A DNA stretch of 64,000 nucleotides from Lachnospiraceae bacterium (GTDB lineage: Bacteria; Bacillota; Clostridia; Lachnospirales; Lachnospiraceae). Under the pieces are notes generated by a model, which did not search any database, was not told the DNA's origin, and saw only the letters and a list, made by a program, of their open reading frames with translations. Shown here in pieces: positions 63,952 to 64,000 of the stretch. The stretch spans positions 17,252-81,251 of the forward strand of contig JALEJP010000062.1 of assembly GCA_022769625.1 (NCBI GenBank). Reading direction: 5' to 3'. The stretch's first letter is position 1, and every line of letters begins with the position of its first letter. Made by a program: the position numbers and the translations under genes.

Positions 63952-64000
63952 AGGCACATCCTCCTTTTGCATTATTTTGCACCATACTGTTCATAGTATG
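63952..64000. other. Window-edge leader of the small peptide gene
   Basis: 49 bases with the ribosome site of the 50-aa peptide (GGAGG at 63960-63964); nothing else is recognised. Confidence 0.4.

Noticed and set aside
1..64000. CRISPR array, prophage, insertion sequence or rRNA/tRNA genes
   Set aside because: No regularly spaced direct repeats, transposase or phage proteins, or RNA gene signatures were found on reading both strands.

Overview
The window looks like a chromosomal stretch of a gut-type, spore-forming Firmicute of the class Clostridia, most likely family Lachnospiraceae. The reasons are the gene set (GerA/SpoVAF-family spore protein, type III glutamine synthetases, FprA flavodiiron protein, CdaR-type regulator), many AGGAGG-type ribosome binding sites, moderate GC and low-GC intergenic spacers. 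The family call is inference from gene content. No rRNA, tRNA, CRISPR array, transposase or phage gene was found. Nearly every gene is on the minus strand; only a 155-aa membrane protein (20764), an AraC-type regulator (52072) and FprA (54351) are on the plus strand.

Layout. 1-8.4 kb: an SPFH/zinc-ribbon protein (cut by the window edge), prfB with a programmed +1 frameshift, a two-gene MBOAT/SGNH O-acylation cassette, secA and hpf. 8.5-11.6 kb: an orphan histidine enzyme of the eukaryotic HIS6 type, a palindromic repeat element, a small lipoprotein and a SpoVAF-like membrane protein. 11.7-20.7 kb: one giant (2991 aa) wall-anchored protein built of SpaA/Cna_B-like repeats. 21.5-28.1 kb: a compact operon (DUF2156, hisC, methyltransferase, hslO, nadE, GH25 lysozyme). 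28.3-38.4 kb: a housekeeping and gene-expression block (cdaR; ctpA, sigma-like protein, TIGR04086 protein, rho; rpmE; yqhQ, prmC, prfA, glmM). 38.6-44.7 kb: a 2036-aa secreted GH84 glycosidase. 45.3-49.7 kb: two tandem paralogous type III glutamine synthetases. 49.9-55.5 kb: class II aldolase, lipid kinase, AraC regulator, greA, nitroreductase, fprA. 55.6-60.2 kb: pur operon (purE-purM-purN-purD) ending in a cadherin-like membrane protein. 60.3-64 kb: M29 aminopeptidase, YfbR-like HD hydrolase, DUF6142 protein, VanZ-like protein and a 50-aa membrane peptide.

How genes fit together. PrmC methylates the GGQ glutamine of both release factors, and prmC, prfA and prfB are all here. GH84, GH25 and the giant adhesin suggest a host-glycan and cell-surface lifestyle. 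The pur genes supply steps 2 (purD), 3 (purN), 5 (purM) and 6 (purE) of IMP synthesis. GlmM and NadE serve wall precursor and NAD supply.

The least explained signals are a sigma-70-like protein without the -35-binding domain just upstream of rho; a near-seamless three-hairpin cloverleaf between nitroreductase and fprA; two MITE-like inverted-repeat elements; a strong promoter immediately followed by a perfect hairpin terminator upstream of GH84; and a promoter-terminator-gene order in front of a glutamine synthetase that could be an attenuator.
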